Assembly (NCBI GenBank): GCA_028282885.1
Contig: JANQGX010000015.1
Location: forward strand, 1 to 64,000
Source: SAR324 cluster bacterium
Lineage (GTDB): Bacteria; SAR324; XYD2-FULL-50-16
Direction: 5' to 3'
DNA: 64,000 nt
Shown: positions 37,729 through 47,614 of the stretch, one piece after another
Layout: every line of letters begins with the position of its first letter
How positions within the stretch are numbered: position 1 is the stretch's first letter
Program-made: the position numbers and the translations under genes
The notes under the pieces: generated by a model
Database searches by the model: none
What the model saw: the letters and a program-made list of their open reading frames with translations, nothing else
Told to the model about the DNA's origin: nothing

Positions 37729-37757
37729 ATTATAAAATCGGGAGATAAATCTGTCAT
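37729..37757 (-). promoter_or_regulatory. Sigma-70-like promoter of ahcY
   Basis: On the minus strand, ATGACA (-35, 37752-37757) and a perfect TATAAT (-10, 37729-37734) are separated by exactly 17 bases. This predicts a transcript start near 37722 and a leader of about 127 bases. It lies in the short gap after ispH, so ahcY can be transcribed independently. Confidence 0.65.
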
Positions 37758-37763
37758 TATTAT

Positions 37764-38582
37764 TCAGGTATATTCCCTTATTTTGCGGCAGATCTCATCA
37801 ACAATCCAATCTGCAGTAGAGGCGCCTGATGTGATGCCTATTTCATTTTTGTTTTCAAACCACTCTTTTTTCAACTGACTGGCAGTTTCAACATGATGGC
37901 TTTCAACGTAGCGACTGGTGATCTCTTTGAGCTTTCTGGTGTTTGAAGAGTGATATCCACCAACCACGATCATGATGTCAACTTTCTGTGCCAGGGATGC
38001 TGCCGATTCCTGCCTTTTTCTGGTGGGGGAGCAGGTTGTGTTTCTGATTTTTGCCTCTTTGACTTTTGCTTTTATCCTTTGTGCGATTTTGTCGAACTTT
38101 TCCATGGAGAAGGTGCTTTGGCAGATGATACCAACCTTGTCCGGGATGTTGAACTCGGCTACTTCCTCCTCATTTTTTACGATGACCGGATCTTTCATTC
38201 TGGAAGCAATACCTTTGACCTCCACATGGTGTTTATCCCCTATGATAACAATATGATAGTCTTCTTCTTCCAGCTCCCGTCCGACTCTGTATATCTTACT
38301 GACCAAAGGACAAGTGGTATCCACTATGTCCAGCTTTAGCTCTTTAAACCGATCCAGGTTTTCCACCGTCGTACCATGAGCCGTAATAACGACCGGTAGA
38401 ACTTCCTCCCCGGAAACTTGGTGGATGATCTTCTTCCCTTTCTGTTCCAACTGTTCAACGACCTGCTTATTATGAATCAGGTCTCCGTAGATCAGAACCT
38501 TCCCGTTCTTGGAGACAATATCAAGAGCACGTCGGACCCCCCAGCAAAAACCCTGGTCATCTGCGACGATAATATTTTTCAT
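37764..38582 (-). CDS. ispH: 4-hydroxy-3-methylbut-2-enyl diphosphate reductase (IspH/LytB)
   Basis: 272 residues, slightly short for the family but complete. The three cysteines that hold the Fe-S cluster are C13 (GFCWGV), C91 (DTTCPLV) and C184 (NTTCSPTRKRQ). Other conserved pieces are ITAHGTTVE, GDKHHVEVKGI and TSGASTADWIV. It performs the last step of the non-mevalonate isoprenoid pathway. The start codon has no clear Shine-Dalgarno sequence. Divergent from secA. Confidence 0.96.
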   Translation of the reverse strand: MKNIIVADDQGFCWGVRRALDIVSKNGKVLIYGDLIHNKQVVEQLEQKGKKIIHQVSGEEVLPVVITAHGTTVENLDRFKELKLDIVDTTCPLVSKIYRVGRELEEEDYHIVIIGDKHHVEVKGIASRMKDPVIVKNEEEVAEFNIPDKVGIICQSTFSMEKFDKIAQRIKAKVKEAKIRNTTCSPTRKRQESAASLAQKVDIMIVVGGYHSSNTRKLKEITSRYVESHHVETASQLKKEWFENKNEIGITSGASTADWIVDEICRKIREYT

Positions 38583-39195
38583 GACAACATGGAAAGGTGG
38601 ATAGGTGAGTGGTTTTGTAAATGGCGGGGACTTTATCAGTTATACATGATTCGGGCGTTGATTCCATCGGTGATATCCCCGGCTTGTTTCGTCTGTTATG
38701 CACGTTGACAGTTTTTCTCTTCATCATTGTCGTATAGGTTTATTCTAACCCCACCGGATGATCACGGATCTAAAATATGCTTGCAAAAGCTTGTCCCGAT
38801 CAGAAAACTTAAAAAAAACATCAGAATCGATCAATAATTCTGACATTTTCTTCAATGGAAAAAGGCTAATTTAAATCAGAGCAGTGTAAAGCCCGTCAAA
38901 GTACCTTTCTAAGTGTCGAGCATACCGCGATCTACAAGGTACAAAATCTCCTTGACATCAGTAGTCCGGTATTTAAATTTTTAATTTTTCGCCATGATCG
39001 TTTTTTAGCTGAAAAAACCAAATAAATACAGAAAACTACAGTGTTCTGTGGATTTATCCACTCAAAACTGGTAATCCTATTTAGATAAACTTTTGATACG
39101 TGACCCGAGCACTTCAAATAGCATTTTGATCATTCCGAAGTATTACACCGGACGAATCAGACACAACGTAATTCCACTTCTAAACATATTGGAAA
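38583..39195. other. Divergent intergenic region ispH-secA with hairpin and DnaA-box-like palindrome
   Basis: 613 bases without a credible gene. At 38821-38843 a 7-bp perfect inverted repeat (TCAGAAT/ATTCTGA) is followed on the minus strand by TG and eight Ts (38811-38818), resembling a weak terminator. TTGACA at 38952-38957 with TAAATT 16 bases later (38974-38979) is a candidate plus-strand promoter for secA. GTGGAT-TT-ATCCAC at 39048-39061 is a palindrome containing TTATCCACT, one base off the DnaA-box consensus. The middle (38970-39030) is very AT-rich. No tRNA seen. Confidence 0.4.
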
Positions 39196-41883
39196 ATGCT
39201 GGATTTAATTAGGAAAAAGGTTTTCGGATCCTTCAGTGACCGAGAATTAAAGAAATACAAACCGATTCTTTCAAAGGTAAACGCTCTTGAGGAAGAGACA
39301 AAACGACTGACACACGATCAATGTCTGCAAAAAGTTGGTGAACTGAAAGAGAAGGTTCAAAATGGGACTCCTTTGGAAGAGGTCCTCCCCGATTCATTTG
39401 CTTTGGTTCGGAGGGCTGCAGAGGAAACTTTGGGGGAGAGACATTTCGATGTTCAGATTCTTGGGGGGATTGCCCTGCATAAAGGCGAAATTGCGGAGAT
39501 GAAAACTGGGGAAGGGAAAACGCTGACTGCGACCCTGCCCATGTTTTTAAACGCCCTGACCGGTAAAGGGGTTCACCTGGTAACTGTAAACGATTATCTT
39601 GCTGAGCGTGATGCAAACTGGATGGGGGCGGTCTATAACTGGTTGGGGATGTCTGTCGGTGTAATCAAGCACGGCCTCAACGATAAAGAGCGAAGGGAAG
39701 CCTATGACTCTGACATAACCTACGGAACCAACAATGAGTTTGGATTTGACTACCTTCGTGACAACATGAAGTTCGATCTGAAGGACTATGTACAGCGGGA
39801 GCATAACTATGCAATTGTGGATGAGGTGGATAGTATCCTAGTGGATGAGGCCAGGACCCCGCTGATCATCTCCGGACCGGCTCAGGATTCCACCGATTTA
39901 TATCATACGGTTGACCGGGAACTCTACGGACTGACCAGGGAGTGGAGGTTGGTCGATAGTCCGGAACCGGAATTGGTTGCTAAACACAAGGAAATAGACA
40001 TCAATGAGGTGAAGAACCATCTCCGGGAGTTAGAGGATCTGGATACAGTGATTCCGGGTGATTTCACCCTGGAAGAGAAATCGAGAAATATCCAGCTATC
40101 AGAACAGGGTGTGGAAAAAATGCAAACCCGTCTGTCGAGTATTCTGAAAACGCCCAATCTTTTTGATTTCGAAAATATTGACGTTCTCCATCATGTCAAC
40201 CAGGCGTTGAAGGCCAACTACGTCTTCAAACGCGATATTGACTATGTGGTCCAGAGCGGGAAGGTACTGATCGTAGACGAATTTACCGGGCGGATTATGG
40301 AAGGACGCCGTTTCAGTGACGGACTGCATCAGGCGTTGGAAGCAAAGGAGCGTGTAAGGATTGAGAAGGAGAATCAAACCCTGGCATCCATTACTTTCCA
40401 GAACTATTTCAGAAAGTACAAAAAGCTGGCCGGTATGACAGGTACAGCCGAAACGGAAGCTGACGAGTTCATGAAGATTTACGGTCTGGGTGTCATTGTC
40501 GTGCCGACAAATCAACCCATGGTGCGTCTTGATCAGGCCGATGTCATCTACAAAACGGCCGATGCGAAATACAAGGCGATTCTGAATCAAATCAAAACCC
40601 TCCATGAGAAAAAGCAGCCTGTCCTGGTGGGAACAGCCTCGATTGATAGTTCCGAGCGTTTAAGCCGTATGCTGAACAAACATAAGATCCCTCATAAGGT
40701 CCTCAACGCCAAGTTCCATGAGCAGGAAGCAGAAATCATAGCCAAAGCGGGGCAGCAGGGGTCAGTGACCATTGCTACCAACATGGCTGGGCGGGGAACC
40801 GATATCAAACTGGGTCAGGGAGTCAAGGAAGCTGGCGGTTTGTATATTCTGGGAACCGAACGAAACGAATCCAGACGAGTTGACAACCAGCTTCGAGGTC
40901 GTTCCGGTCGTCAGGGTGATCCGGGAGAAAGCAGGTATTTCCTTTCGCTTGAAGACGATCTGTTGCGAATCTTCGGAGGCGAACGGATTGCCAACCTGAT
41001 GGGTAAACTGAAAATAGATGAGGACGAATCTATCGAACATATCCTTATTTCACGGGCTATCGAGAACTCGCAGAAAAAGGTCGAGGCGCACAACTTCGAA
41101 ATCAGAAAACACCTCCTGGAGTACGACGATGTGATGAACCGCCAGCGGGAGATCATCTACAGGCAGCGTCGTGGTATATTGGGCGAACATTCAGAAGATG
41201 TATTTCTGGATCTTCTTGACGATGCCATCGAGAAACTCATGGACCAGTATTGTAGTGAAAAATACATCGACCAATGGGATCTGGAAGGTTTACAGGGCGA
41301 ACTCTTGTCCAGATTTAAAATCAAGGCATCGTCAGAAATTGAGGAACATACGGCGACCAGGGAGTTGTTACAGAAATGGGTTACCGAAAAGGCCAATGAA
41401 AGATACAAGGCCAAGGTTGATGAGTTTGGCCAGTACAAGGAGATTGTCCTTCGTCAGATGTTGCTTGAGATTACAGATTCCATGTGGAAAGACCATCTGC
41501 TGTCTATGGATCACCTCAAGGAAGGTATCGGCATGCGCGGTTATGCTCAAAAGAATCCTCTCAATGAGTATAAAAAAGAGGGTTATCAAATGTTTGCCGA
41601 CCTGATGGAGAGGATCAGTGAACAGACTGTCAAGGCGCTGTTCAATATCAGCATTGTATCAGAACCTCCGACCGAGATCTCCCGGAAACAACAGGAAATG
41701 GAAATGATACACGGCGAGATCGACCGTCCCAAGCCCAAAGAAGCACCAAAACAAGCCCCGGTAAGAAAAGCACGTATTCCGGGACGCAACGAGCCCTGTT
41801 ATTGCGGCAGTGGTAAGAAATACAAGAATTGCCATTTAAAGGAAGATCAAACTCGCACCGCCGAGCAGGCAACTGAGAATTGA
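39196..41883 (+). CDS. secA: Protein translocase ATPase SecA
   Basis: 895 residues. The Walker A region is AEMKTGEGKTL and the DEAD-like region IVDEVDSILVDEARTPLIISGP. GRIMEGRRFSDGLHQALEAKE and RGTDIKLGQGVKEAGGLYILGTERNESRRVDNQLRGRSGRQGD are family hallmarks. The C-terminal zinc motif is EPCYCGSGKKYKNC (CxC...C type). SecA drives export of unfolded preproteins through SecYEG. A full-length housekeeping copy; 30 bases separate it from the next gene. Confidence 0.98.
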   Translation: MLDLIRKKVFGSFSDRELKKYKPILSKVNALEEETKRLTHDQCLQKVGELKEKVQNGTPLEEVLPDSFALVRRAAEETLGERHFDVQILGGIALHKGEIAEMKTGEGKTLTATLPMFLNALTGKGVHLVTVNDYLAERDANWMGAVYNWLGMSVGVIKHGLNDKERREAYDSDITYGTNNEFGFDYLRDNMKFDLKDYVQREHNYAIVDEVDSILVDEARTPLIISGPAQDSTDLYHTVDRELYGLTREWRLVDSPEPELVAKHKEIDINEVKNHLRELEDLDTVIPGDFTLEEKSRNIQLSEQGVEKMQTRLSSILKTPNLFDFENIDVLHHVNQALKANYVFKRDIDYVVQSGKVLIVDEFTGRIMEGRRFSDGLHQALEAKERVRIEKENQTLASITFQNYFRKYKKLAGMTGTAETEADEFMKIYGLGVIVVPTNQPMVRLDQADVIYKTADAKYKAILNQIKTLHEKKQPVLVGTASIDSSERLSRMLNKHKIPHKVLNAKFHEQEAEIIAKAGQQGSVTIATNMAGRGTDIKLGQGVKEAGGLYILGTERNESRRVDNQLRGRSGRQGDPGESRYFLSLEDDLLRIFGGERIANLMGKLKIDEDESIEHILISRAIENSQKKVEAHNFEIRKHLLEYDDVMNRQREIIYRQRRGILGEHSEDVFLDLLDDAIEKLMDQYCSEKYIDQWDLEGLQGELLSRFKIKASSEIEEHTATRELLQKWVTEKANERYKAKVDEFGQYKEIVLRQMLLEITDSMWKDHLLSMDHLKEGIGMRGYAQKNPLNEYKKEGYQMFADLMERISEQTVKALFNISIVSEPPTEISRKQQEMEMIHGEIDRPKPKEAPKQAPVRKARIPGRNEPCYCGSGKKYKNCHLKEDQTRTAEQATEN

Positions 41884-41913
41884 TTAGTTGATGATGCCGT
41901 TTAATACAGGTCA

Positions 41914-43209
41914 ATGAATTCTATAGCCAGTCGAGTTACTGCGGAGAGGTTGCGAGCTTTTTTTCTGTACGTTCTCTTCTTCTCCATACCATTCAGTATT
42001 GCCGGAGATGACTTCGCTATCATCGGGCTTTACCTGGTCACTATCTACCTGTTTGTTCGAGGCAGGGAGAAGTGGATTCATCATGCCATGATTTATGGAA
42101 TGGCCGTTTTTTTGGCCGGATTTGTTGTCAGCTCGGTATTTTCGGACCAGACTCTGACCAGTTTTTCTTATATCCGAAATTTGTGGAGATTGGGATTACC
42201 GTTTCTAGTGTTTCTCGGTTTGAAAGACAGGGATCACCGTCCATTCATCATGGTGACATTGTCCGTTTCCTGTATTGTGGCTGTGTATTCAATCGTACAA
42301 GCCTTTACAGGGATAGACTGGCTTCGCTCCTCTCATCTGGACGGTAGCAATATTACCGCCGGGAGTACCTGGCATGCAGTGGGTGCTTTTTCCCATCATT
42401 TGACTTATGGGGGCGTATCGCTCATCCTCTTTTCGCTTTTCACCCCATCGGTATTTAACTCTTCTCTCTCAACGAGACGACGCCTGATTTATGTGGCAGG
42501 CTCTCTCTTAAACCTGGCTGCAATAATCCTCTGCCTCGGACGAAGCATCTGGCTGGGTATGATTGCAGCGGTCGGTGTTATGGTATTGCTGCAGATACGC
42601 ATCAGATTTCTGAAATACTTGTTGATATTTTCTATCCTGGGAATAGGGATTTACAGCCAGGTCGATTCCACTGTCAAAAGAGCCTTTTTCGAGGAAACAA
42701 CAATCGGCAGGAGAATCAACAGTTATACAATCCAGGCCAATATTGATCGTATTATGATGTGGTCTGCCGCAGTCGATATCATCGCAGATCATCCCATTTT
42801 GGGACTGGGACCGAGACGAAGCGAGATTATGCAACCTTACTACGACCGGACCGCCGCCAAGTATCATCATAAGTTCCAGCACAAAGCTCATGTTGGGGTG
42901 CACAATATCTATCTTCAAAACTGGATTGACTTCGGTATCCTGGGGTTGGCGGGGTACCTGTCCTGGTTTTTTATCCTGATAGGCGGGTTGATCACAACCA
43001 TAAAACGGTCTCCGGCTTTCGGAAACAATCTGGAAGGTCTTGCTACCGGATTGGTTGCAGCTTTCTCCGGTATTCTGATAGCCGGATTCTTTGAAAACAA
43101 CTTCAGGGACGGAGAAGTTCAAACAGCAATTCTGACTGCAATGGGTCTCTCTTTACTGTTGATCTTCAGAAAAAGAAACGCCGGTTCAAAGGCTGACCAA
43201 CCCACATAA
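41914..43209 (+). CDS. O-antigen ligase/polymerase-type membrane protein (Wzy_C domain)
   Basis: 431 residues with about eleven membrane segments. A large external loop with R and H residues falls about residues 290-335, followed by the characteristic GVHNIYLQNWIDFGILGLAGYLSW. This Wzy_C pattern is shared by WaaL ligases, O-antigen polymerases and some pilin glycosyl-ligases, and sequence alone does not choose between them. AGG is placed a few bases before the ATG. No glycosyltransferase neighbours are present, which favours a stand-alone ligase such as WaaL. Supports a polysaccharide-decorated outer membrane. Confidence 0.8.
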   Translation: MNSIASRVTAERLRAFFLYVLFFSIPFSIAGDDFAIIGLYLVTIYLFVRGREKWIHHAMIYGMAVFLAGFVVSSVFSDQTLTSFSYIRNLWRLGLPFLVFLGLKDRDHRPFIMVTLSVSCIVAVYSIVQAFTGIDWLRSSHLDGSNITAGSTWHAVGAFSHHLTYGGVSLILFSLFTPSVFNSSLSTRRRLIYVAGSLLNLAAIILCLGRSIWLGMIAAVGVMVLLQIRIRFLKYLLIFSILGIGIYSQVDSTVKRAFFEETTIGRRINSYTIQANIDRIMMWSAAVDIIADHPILGLGPRRSEIMQPYYDRTAAKYHHKFQHKAHVGVHNIYLQNWIDFGILGLAGYLSWFFILIGGLITTIKRSPAFGNNLEGLATGLVAAFSGILIAGFFENNFRDGEVQTAILTAMGLSLLLIFRKRNAGSKADQPT

Positions 43210-43471
43210 TTCCGCGAGGGGCAGGTCGTTATCATCAGATCAATTTAATTCACAAAATTACCAATCGGACTCAATAGGAACAGTCAATAAAGATGACATT
43301 TTTGTTCGATTTGGGTAGGATGCAGTTTTCGGTATCGGCCTAGAAAACCGTTAAATATAGTGGACTTTGTTTCCCAAAAAGAAGGGCCTAAAAAGCGACC
43401 TTACTATCACGATTTTACTGAGTAATTAATCCTGTATTTATCAACCTGTTTAACCAAAACCAGAAACAAGC

Positions 43472-45919
43472 ATGGCAACTGATCAGAATGGAATCACACC
43501 CGTAAATATTGAAGATAAAATGCAAACCGCCTACCTGGAATACGCCATGAGCGTTATTGTGGGGCGGGCGTTGCCGCATATCAGGGACGGATTAAAGCCG
43601 GTGCACAGAAGGGTGTTGTATGCCATGGGAACGCTGAACTCTGCTCATAACAAGCCCTACATGAAATCAGCAAGGGCCGTTGGGGAAGTGATTGGTAAAT
43701 ATCATCCCCACGGAGACCGGGCCGTATATGATGCTATCGTACGTATGGTTCAGGACTTCTCCATGAGAATCCCGTTGATCGACGGGCAGGGCAATTTCGG
43801 TTCCGTAGACGGAGATGCTCCGGCGGCAATGAGGTACACGGAGATCAGGCTGCAGAAAATTGCCCAGGAGTTTCTGGATGATCTGGACAAAAACACTGTC
43901 GACTTTGTTGATAACTACGATGGCAGCCTGCAGGAGCCCTTTGTGCTCCCTGCCAAGATCCCCAACCTGCTGATAAACGGTTCAACAGGTATCGCCGTGG
44001 GAATGGCAACTAATATTCCCCCACATAACCTGACAGAGGTGATCAACGGATTACTCTATTATATTGATCAGCGGGAGAATTGTGCTGTAGAGGAGATACT
44101 GCCCTTTATCCACGGACCGGATTTTCCTACTGCCGGTATTATTATGGGGCGAGAGGGTATCGTCAGTACTTACAAAACAGGAAGGGGAATTATCCGAATC
44201 CGGGCCAGGACGGAGATAGAATCTATTAAAAACAGCTCCAGGGAAGCTATCATCGTCACCGAGCTTCCTTATATGGTGAACAAAGCCCGGCTGATCGAAA
44301 AGATCGCTGATCTGGTAAAAGACAAACGGATTGAGGGGATTCAAGACTTGAGAGATGAATCGGACCGCAAGGGTATGAGAATTGTGATCGAATTGAAGCG
44401 GTACGAAAACACGGACACCGTCCTGGCTAATCTCTTCAAGCACACAGCCATGCAGAGCACCTTTGGAACCATTATGCTGGCAGTGGTTGATGGGCAGCCC
44501 AAGGTTTTACCGTTGCTGGAGATTCTGCACCATTTTCTGCATCATCGGATCGATATCATTGTCCGACGAACCCGATTTGAGCTGGACAAGGCGGAAAAAC
44601 GGGCCCACATCCTGAAAGGATTAAAGATTGCCCAGGATAACATCGATGCAGTCGTTAAACTGATCCGTTCTTCTCAAAACGGTCAGGTTGCCAAGGAGAG
44701 ACTGATTGCGGATTTCTCATTGAGCGAAGCCCAGGCCCAGGCAATTCTGGAGATGCGATTACAACGCCTGACAGGCCTGGAAATCGAAAAACTGATTGCC
44801 GAGTTGGAAGAGCTGGAAGAAAAAATCGAATGGTACAAACGGGTTCTGGCGGATGAGCAACTGGTTCTTAATATCATTAAAGATGAACTTATTGAAATCA
44901 GAGATGCGTATGGCGGAGAGCGAAGGACCGAAATCGTAGAAGCCCATGACGAGATTTTGCAGGAAGACCTGATTCCGGTGGAGGAGATGGTTGTCACCAT
45001 GAGTCAGAACGGTTATATCAAACGGCTCCCTATCAGTACTTATCAATCCCAAAATCGTGGCGGAAAAGGGAAGATCGGGATGACTACCAAGGAGGAGGAT
45101 ATCCTGGAACACCTGTTTATCGCCTCAACCCACGATACTCTCCTCATTTTCACCGATGCGGGAAAAGTCTACTGGAAAAGGGTTTTTGAGCTGCCTGCCG
45201 CCAGTCGAACTGCCAAGGGAAGAGCCTGGGTCAATATCCTGCCGTTGGCTGAAAATGAAAAAGTTATGTTTTGTACTCCTATTGTCGATTTTGATGATGA
45301 CAGCTACATCGTTATGATCACCGAAAATGGAATTATCAAAAAGACTGCGTTGAAAGCCTATAGCAATCAACGGTCCAACGGAACCAAAGCGATTGTGGTG
45401 GATGAGGATGATTGCCTGGCCGCCGTTCGTCTATGCAAGGATGGTGATCAGATCTTCATCGCCACCAAAAACGGCATGGCTCTCAAATTTGATTCCAAGT
45501 CACTACGCTCCCAGGGTAGGGTAACACGAGGTTGCAAGGGAATTTCATTGAAAGCCGGTTCCAATGACAAGGTGATCTCCATGGAAGCCATCTCCACCGA
45601 AGGGACTATCCTCACCATCACTGAAAAGGGGTTTGGTAAAAAGTCGGAAATCGAAGCATATCGTCTCGGAAGCCGCGCGAATATGGGAGTAATGAATATC
45701 AAAAGCAGCGATCGTAACGGAATGGTGGTCAGCTCTGTTCTGGTTACCGAAGACGATGAGATCATGCTGATTACCCAGAAAGGAAAGATTATCAGGCTGC
45801 GGGTAAACCAGATCAGAAATACCGGTCGGGTTACCCAGGGAGTTCGATTGATCAATCTTGACGATGATGAGATGGTGGTATCGGCAGCGAAGATAATTCC
45901 TGAAAAGGATGATGAGTGA
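43472..45919 (+). CDS. gyrA: DNA gyrase subunit A
   Basis: 815 residues. The winged-helix region contains [27 protein letters not shown] and the catalytic tyrosine is in [10 protein letters not shown] (about residue 119). The C-terminal beta-pinwheel holds a GyrA box of the form QNRGGKG, one residue from the QRRGGKG consensus; its presence favours gyrase over topoisomerase IV ParC. The QRDR segment reads [17 protein letters not shown], so the positions usually mutated to fluoroquinolone resistance are D and Y rather than S and D/E. The upstream 262 bases show no confident promoter. Confidence 0.94.
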   Translation: MATDQNGITPVNIEDKMQTAYLEYAMSVIVGRALPHIRDGLKPVHRRVLYAMGTLNSAHNKPYMKSARAVGEVIGKYHPHGDRAVYDAIVRMVQDFSMRIPLIDGQGNFGSVDGDAPAAMRYTEIRLQKIAQEFLDDLDKNTVDFVDNYDGSLQEPFVLPAKIPNLLINGSTGIAVGMATNIPPHNLTEVINGLLYYIDQRENCAVEEILPFIHGPDFPTAGIIMGREGIVSTYKTGRGIIRIRARTEIESIKNSSREAIIVTELPYMVNKARLIEKIADLVKDKRIEGIQDLRDESDRKGMRIVIELKRYENTDTVLANLFKHTAMQSTFGTIMLAVVDGQPKVLPLLEILHHFLHHRIDIIVRRTRFELDKAEKRAHILKGLKIAQDNIDAVVKLIRSSQNGQVAKERLIADFSLSEAQAQAILEMRLQRLTGLEIEKLIAELEELEEKIEWYKRVLADEQLVLNIIKDELIEIRDAYGGERRTEIVEAHDEILQEDLIPVEEMVVTMSQNGYIKRLPISTYQSQNRGGKGKIGMTTKEEDILEHLFIASTHDTLLIFTDAGKVYWKRVFELPAASRTAKGRAWVNILPLAENEKVMFCTPIVDFDDDSYIVMITENGIIKKTALKAYSNQRSNGTKAIVVDEDDCLAAVRLCKDGDQIFIATKNGMALKFDSKSLRSQGRVTRGCKGISLKAGSNDKVISMEAISTEGTILTITEKGFGKKSEIEAYRLGSRANMGVMNIKSSDRNGMVVSSVLVTEDDEIMLITQKGKIIRLRVNQIRNTGRVTQGVRLINLDDDEMVVSAAKIIPEKDDE

Positions 45920-45936
45920 TTCATGCGGGAGGGGAG

Positions 45937-46803
45937 GTGACTGCAAACTTCACAATTAATCGATACTGTCCGGTTTTCCGACCGGCATTATTATTGCGTT
46001 CCGCAGTATTACTGTTTCTGATTGCACTACTGGTTTCGTGCCAGAAGGATGAAGCCCAGCGCATGTTTGATAGCGGAATGGAGCTGTGGAAACAGCAGAA
46101 ATATGAAGATTCCATTCAGAACTTCATTGCATTGACCAAAGCCTTTCCCGAACATCACCTTGTTGATGATTCTCTTTTTTGGATTGCCAATATTTACGAA
46201 CACTTTGTCAAGAATCCTGATCAGGCTGTACGTTTTTATCGTTCCCTGAATACAACATTCGAAAACTCGGATTACCATATCTCTGCCATGTTGGGATTAG
46301 CCAGAATGAGAGCCATGCAGGGAGACGAGGGGAAACGCCGGGCCATTCGAATTCTCATGAAACTGCAGAAGCAATCTTCACCACCACTGGCGGATGAGCT
46401 TTGGGAGCAGAATCAGCTTCAACTGGCACAGCTGTTTTTTGAGTTAAAAAATTTTGACCAGGCAAGGGCTGAGCTTAAACGGTTGATTTTTGAAAAACCT
46501 GAATCGGGCAATGTTCCCCTGGCCTATTACCAAATTGGTATGTATTTCCTGGAGGAGGGCCATCTTGAACTGGCCAAGTTGACTTTTATCGAGGCGGACA
46601 AAAAATTCAAACACAGGAAAGAGGCTTTGTCTTCCGCGCTAAGTCTGGCGGCAATATACGAAGAATCGGGTCAACTCAACGAGGCCATTCAGATTTACGA
46701 GTCCATCTTGAATCGACTGGAAAAGAAAGAAGTCTTCTATCAATTGGCCAATAACAGGATAAAAAAACTAAAATCAAGAGTTAAAAAAACCAAAACAGGT
46801 TGA
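45937..46803 (+). CDS. TPR-repeat lipoprotein (BamD/YbgF-like)
   Basis: About 288 residues from a GTG at 45937 lying next to a purine-rich GGGAGGGGAG; an alternative GTG at 45916 overlaps the gyrA stop. The signal ends in a lipobox (LIALLVSCQ). The rest is tetratricopeptide repeats (RMFDSGMELWKQQKYEDSIQNFIAL, LFWIANIYEHFV, QLNEAIQIYESIL). This resembles BamD or CpoB/YbgF, though the BamD C-terminus is not evident. It likely acts on the periplasmic side of an envelope membrane. It precedes parA by 35 bases and may share a transcript with parAB. Confidence 0.75.
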   Translation: MTANFTINRYCPVFRPALLLRSAVLLFLIALLVSCQKDEAQRMFDSGMELWKQQKYEDSIQNFIALTKAFPEHHLVDDSLFWIANIYEHFVKNPDQAVRFYRSLNTTFENSDYHISAMLGLARMRAMQGDEGKRRAIRILMKLQKQSSPPLADELWEQNQLQLAQLFFELKNFDQARAELKRLIFEKPESGNVPLAYYQIGMYFLEEGHLELAKLTFIEADKKFKHRKEALSSALSLAAIYEESGQLNEAIQIYESILNRLEKKEVFYQLANNRIKKLKSRVKKTKTG

Positions 46804-46838
46804 GCTTGGTATAAACTGAAATCGGAGCATGTTCAGAT

Positions 46839-47603
46839 ATGGGTAAAGTCATTGCCGTATCCAATCAAAAGGGAGGTGTGGGGAAAACCACAACCTGTAT
46901 CAATCTGGCAGCATCACTTGCCATTCTGGGTAAAAGTGTTCTTTTGATCGATTTTGATCCACAGGGAAATGCAACAAGCGGTTTGGGTCTTGTCCCCAAG
47001 GAGTGTCAACGGAATGTATATCACTCTCTGATTGGAGACAAACCCATTGCTGAACAGATACATTCCACACCCATCAAACGGCTTAAGCTGATCCCGGCCA
47101 ATATCGACCTGACTGGTGCGGAAGTCGAACTGGTGGATTCCGAGTCCAGGGAAATCCGGCTTCGCGATGAAATCGAAACTGTTCGTGATGAGTATGATTA
47201 TATCTTTATTGATTGTCCGCCTTCTCTTGGACTGCTAACTGTCAATTCGCTGGTGGCGGCAGACAGCATCCTGATTCCGCTGCAATGCGAATACTATGCT
47301 ATGGAAGGGATGTCTCAATTGCTTGTGACCATTGATCTGGTGAAAAAGAACTTTAACCCGGAGATGGTGATCGAAGGTATCCTGCCCACCATGTTTGATG
47401 TCAGAAATAATATCTCCAAACAGGTTATCGAAGAAGTAAAGATGCATCTGCAGGAGTATGTTTTCAATACCATCATCCCCAGGAACGTCAGGTTATGTGA
47501 GGCCCCCTCTTTTGGCAAGCCTGTATTTCTCTACGACCGTACAAGCAAGGGAACCATCAGTTATCTGAAACTGGCCAAAGAGCTTTTAGAAAAACATCAG
47601 TAG
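46839..47603 (+). CDS. parA: Chromosome-partitioning ATPase ParA (Soj)
   Basis: 254 residues. The deviant Walker A is NQKGGVGKTTTCINLAA (with the signature lysine), and the other nucleotide segments are VLLIDFDPQGNAT and YIFIDCPPSLGLLTVNSL. This is the short chromosomal Soj type with no N-terminal DNA-binding domain. It moves ParB-parS complexes by ATP-dependent nucleoid binding. parB follows 11 bases later. Confidence 0.96.
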   Translation: MGKVIAVSNQKGGVGKTTTCINLAASLAILGKSVLLIDFDPQGNATSGLGLVPKECQRNVYHSLIGDKPIAEQIHSTPIKRLKLIPANIDLTGAEVELVDSESREIRLRDEIETVRDEYDYIFIDCPPSLGLLTVNSLVAADSILIPLQCEYYAMEGMSQLLVTIDLVKKNFNPEMVIEGILPTMFDVRNNISKQVIEEVKMHLQEYVFNTIIPRNVRLCEAPSFGKPVFLYDRTSKGTISYLKLAKELLEKHQ

Positions 47604-47614
47604 AGGATTCATTA

